Assembly: GCA_000469685.2 (NCBI GenBank)
Contig: LS997564.1
Coordinates: forward strand, 36,102,151 to 36,166,150
Reading direction: 5' to 3'
DNA from: Haemonchus contortus
Lineage: Eukaryota > Nematoda > Chromadorea > Rhabditida > Trichostrongylidae
Length of the DNA stretch: 64,000 bases
In this document: positions 61,855 through 64,000 of the stretch, one piece after another
How the letters are laid out: each line of letters opens with the position of its first letter
How positions within the stretch are numbered: the first letter of the stretch is position 1
Notes under the pieces: generated by a model
Told to the model about the DNA's origin: nothing
Seen by the model: the letters and a program-made list of their open reading frames with translations, nothing else
Database searches by the model: none
Made by a program: the position numbers and the translations under genes

Positions 61855-62063
61855 ATGTCTGAGATGACTCCGGCTGGCAATGCCAAGAAAGCTCATTTTT
61901 TATCGGTCAAATACAGGAGTCCTGAAAGTCCAGGACCAGCGCGGTCGCAAAGACCCACTTCTGGCGGGGCAACATTTGAAGATCCTGACCAGGCCTTGCT
62001 GTATATGATTGCCCTATTGAGGAATTCAACAAGGGGTAAACAGGCCGATATAATCGCTGTGGG
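61855..62063 (+). CDS. Possible first exon of an unidentified gene
   Basis: An open frame starts MSEMTPAGNAKKAHFLSVKY, continues RSPESPGPARSQRPTSGG, and ends with FEDPDQALLYMIALLRNSTR and a GGGTAAAG donor at 62064. A TAG acceptor-like site lies eight bases before the ATG, as expected for a trans-spliced start. Residue use looks protein-like, with a Ser/Pro/Arg-rich stretch followed by a short amphipathic helix. I do not recognise it. The phase of its donor does not fit the next candidate exon as I read it, so the model is incomplete. Confidence 0.35.
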
Positions 62064-62157
62064 GTAAAGTTGGTAAGAAAACCTGTAGAAGGAACACAAG
62101 AAACTATCGTAATCTCATAAACAACTCATCTAAGTAGTAATATGAAGGGCTAGGAAC

Positions 62158-62345
62158 AAAGGAAAGGGAAAAAATCCTATTGAAAGTAAAAGAGGAAACC
62201 TATGGCTTTATAGACAGTCATAAATCCGAAAAAAAAATCAAATTCCACCGGAGTCATACGTGCGATGACTTAATTCAAGACATCGGATCGGATCGTCTAT
62301 CGACCGATTCCAACGTGGAAATTGGTCAAACGCCTATTGATCAGT
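62158..62345 (+). CDS. Possible second exon of the same unidentified gene
   Basis: After a CTAG acceptor-like site the frame reads KEETYGFIDSHKSEKKIKFH, then RSHTCDDLIQDIGSDRLS and TDSNVEIGQTPID. One base out of frame it continues FPCVVLLGGPSGT, which resembles the start of a nucleotide-binding P-loop such as in adenylate-kinase-like proteins. The GK(S/T) that should follow is absent, so that link is weak. A frameshift or an unseen intron would be needed. Function unassigned. Confidence 0.3.
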
Positions 62346-62529
62346 TTTCCATGTGTTGTCTTGCTTGGTGGTCCTTCAGGCACCTTGAATTCTTGTTTTT
62401 CTGCCCTTTTTTTCGTAATGATATTTATTACGGTCCCCATTATTTCAGTCAAGCGCTTCAATCTCATCTATTACATACCCAATACCTCACTCGAGTGCTT
62501 ACAGGACACGTGAGTTGGTTTTCAACTTG

Positions 62530-63139
62530 AAAATTGAGCTTGTTATTTCATTGTGAAGTGGAAGTGTTTGTTGTCTCTTTTGTCTTCTGCCTTATGTCTG
62601 GGCCATGGGCCTTTACAATTTGTTCTCAGACGGCACTTCGATCACTGGTATTGGTGAGAATGCTCTCTTACCTATCCTTCACATCGTCGAGTGATAGAAG
62701 CAACTAACATCTTTCTCTGTTTGATAGACTCAGTACGTACTCAAGTGCTGTGAGGTGGCAGCCTCGGTTCAGTGGCAATTCTGGTTCAAAAATATTCAGT
62801 TCTAGCCCATCACATTCAAAATAATTCTGTTGTCACTTCAACCAATTTGCGCACTTTTTACTCCTACATTTGAACTGTTATAGTTTTTTCGTCGATTTTG
62901 AATCCAAAATTCAGTTTGATTTTTCTGAATTTTCCACGGATCCTGTGAAGGCATCGAAAAAATAACTCGCAATGTCCTCCTACGAATGAGTTTTAATGAC
63001 GTTTTGAATCGCAACATTAGGGACATTTTCGCTCGGGTCGTTCCATTTAGAGCGCTTACCACAAAAGCAACTGCTTGGAAATCACGGGTTCATTACTGGC
63101 CTTCCAAATTAGTCAAAGGTTTCTATGTTTCAAAGTGGT
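62530..63139. other. Non-coding, no gene seen
   Basis: I searched for further exons of the 61855-62345 candidate and found none that join in frame. Confidence 0.4.
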
Positions 63140-63265
63140 GTAGTGACAAGTGGCGCATTAACACACACGCAAGGTCCAAGGCTCGAATTCCGAATCTTTA
63201 CTCACCTTGGCCAACTGAGCCTTCCTTCCTTTGAGGATCGAGTAATTGGTACCAGACTCTATGAG
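63140..63265 (+). repeat. SINE-like tRNA-derived repeat
   Basis: The head AGTGACAAGTGGCGCATTAA and B-box-like GGCTCGAATTCC are followed by GGCCAACTGAGCCTTCC, TTGAGGATCGAGTAATTGG and TACCAGACTCTATGAG. The tail parallels the repeats at 56941 (plus) and 20600 (minus). Confidence 0.45.
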
Positions 63266-64000
63266 ACAAACAACCATTCGCCGCTAAGTTCCTGAATGGA
63301 AGTCGAATGTGGTGCGCATCCCAAAGAGGGGGATATTTAACGATAAGACCTATCCCATTCTCATTTTGTTGGCATACGAGCTCTTTAAACTTAAACACGC
63401 GCACAGAGCGTGCTTCTGAGAGAAAAGGAGAACAATAGTCTACCGGCCTATGGTGAACTGTTGTGTTTTGTGGAAAAACAAGTAAATAAACTGCATTCAT
63501 TAATTGACTAGATTATTCATTCGCAGTAATGGCATGCCTTGGGAAACACTTCCATCCTGAATCGCTCCGGGAAGTAGTCTCTTGTGCAGAGCCCGTTCAT
63601 AACGTAAATAGGGCATCTGAAATTTGCATTTATCTTCTATGAATGAGAAAAAATAAGGTCATTTTTACTTCGGTTGATCCACTCATTTGCGCCCTGATCT
63701 GCGGAAATCCATGATAGCGGAGATAGTTGTGGTAGTAGTTGGGGTTGTGCTGACAGTAGTGGTAGGAAATGGTTGAACCGTTTGATAAGCCGGACGAGGT
63801 TGGCTCGGATCAATTGAAACAATCTACTAGCATCCGTATAAGATGGTGGCAACCACTCTGACTTACCAGAGCGATATCGCAAATCATTTTTGTTAGATGG
63901 GCTCTATTGTATGTGAATATGGGAACTCGGTCATATAGGAGCGGAGAGTGATTCCTTTTGCAAAGAGGGAGCAAAACCTGAACAAACACTTCTCTCAGCA
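63266..64000. other. Window end, no supported gene
   Basis: Open frames on the minus strand (63198-63500, 63637-63882) lack motifs or splice partners; part of the first is antisense to the SINE-like repeat. Confidence 0.4.

Overview
The window looks like nuclear DNA of a clade V, strongylid-type (hookworm-like) nematode. It has short introns with TTTCAG-type acceptors, intron-rich genes whose closest relatives I recognise are Caenorhabditis proteins (MXL-2, UBC-20, ZIG-8), many TA-flanked Tc1/mariner remnants, and tRNA-derived SINE-like repeats. The species cannot be fixed from sequence alone.

Region 1 (1-17.4 kb) is an accessory, transposon-filled cluster of a small secreted-protein family I do not recognise. 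Each intact member has four phase-0 exons: a 15-codon signal-peptide exon (MLRLV...), a Ser/Thr-rich exon with a C-terminal dibasic KREV site and a conserved start of the mature domain, an exactly 123-nt helical exon ending in DCEQ/DCEE, and a short last exon with a CNG motif. Two copies look intact (minus strand 6780-7875, plus strand 11629-12870). One has a single nonsense codon that a cryptic splice site might bypass (16318-17341). Three are degraded (about 60-520, 2134-2560, 8437-8768), and one survives only as exon 1 (13432-13476). The same region holds piggyBac, mariner and Tc1-like remnants, a duplicated TIR element and a 5' fragment of 18S rRNA.

Region 2 (19.7-36.8 kb) is a compact housekeeping block: mxl-2 (Mlx bHLH-Zip, minus), ubc-20 (UBE2K-type E2), cox-17 (mitochondrial copper chaperone), sec-20 (BNIP1/Sec20 SNARE) and psmd-10 (gankyrin), the last four on the plus strand. 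I rebuilt every exon by hand and all phases join. From memory, C. elegans mxl-2, ubc-20 and cox-17 are also neighbours (cosmid F40G9), so this block appears syntenic. The divergent mxl-2/ubc-20 promoter contains a perfect CACGTG-N5-CACGTG element, the known ChoRE architecture bound by Mondo/Mlx, which suggests autoregulation of the Mlx gene.

Region 3 (36.8-61.1 kb) is dominated by one long gene, the zig-8 ortholog (two-Ig-domain, probably GPI-anchored neural surface protein of the Dpr/DIP class). Its eight small exons are spread over 17.8 kb. Its introns carry a 113-bp tandem repeat, tRNA-like sequences and two short signal-peptide ORFs. One of these has a phase-compatible donor and could be an alternative first exon giving an Ig2-only secreted form.

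Region 4 (61.1-64 kb) has two possible exons of an unidentified gene and a SINE-like repeat.
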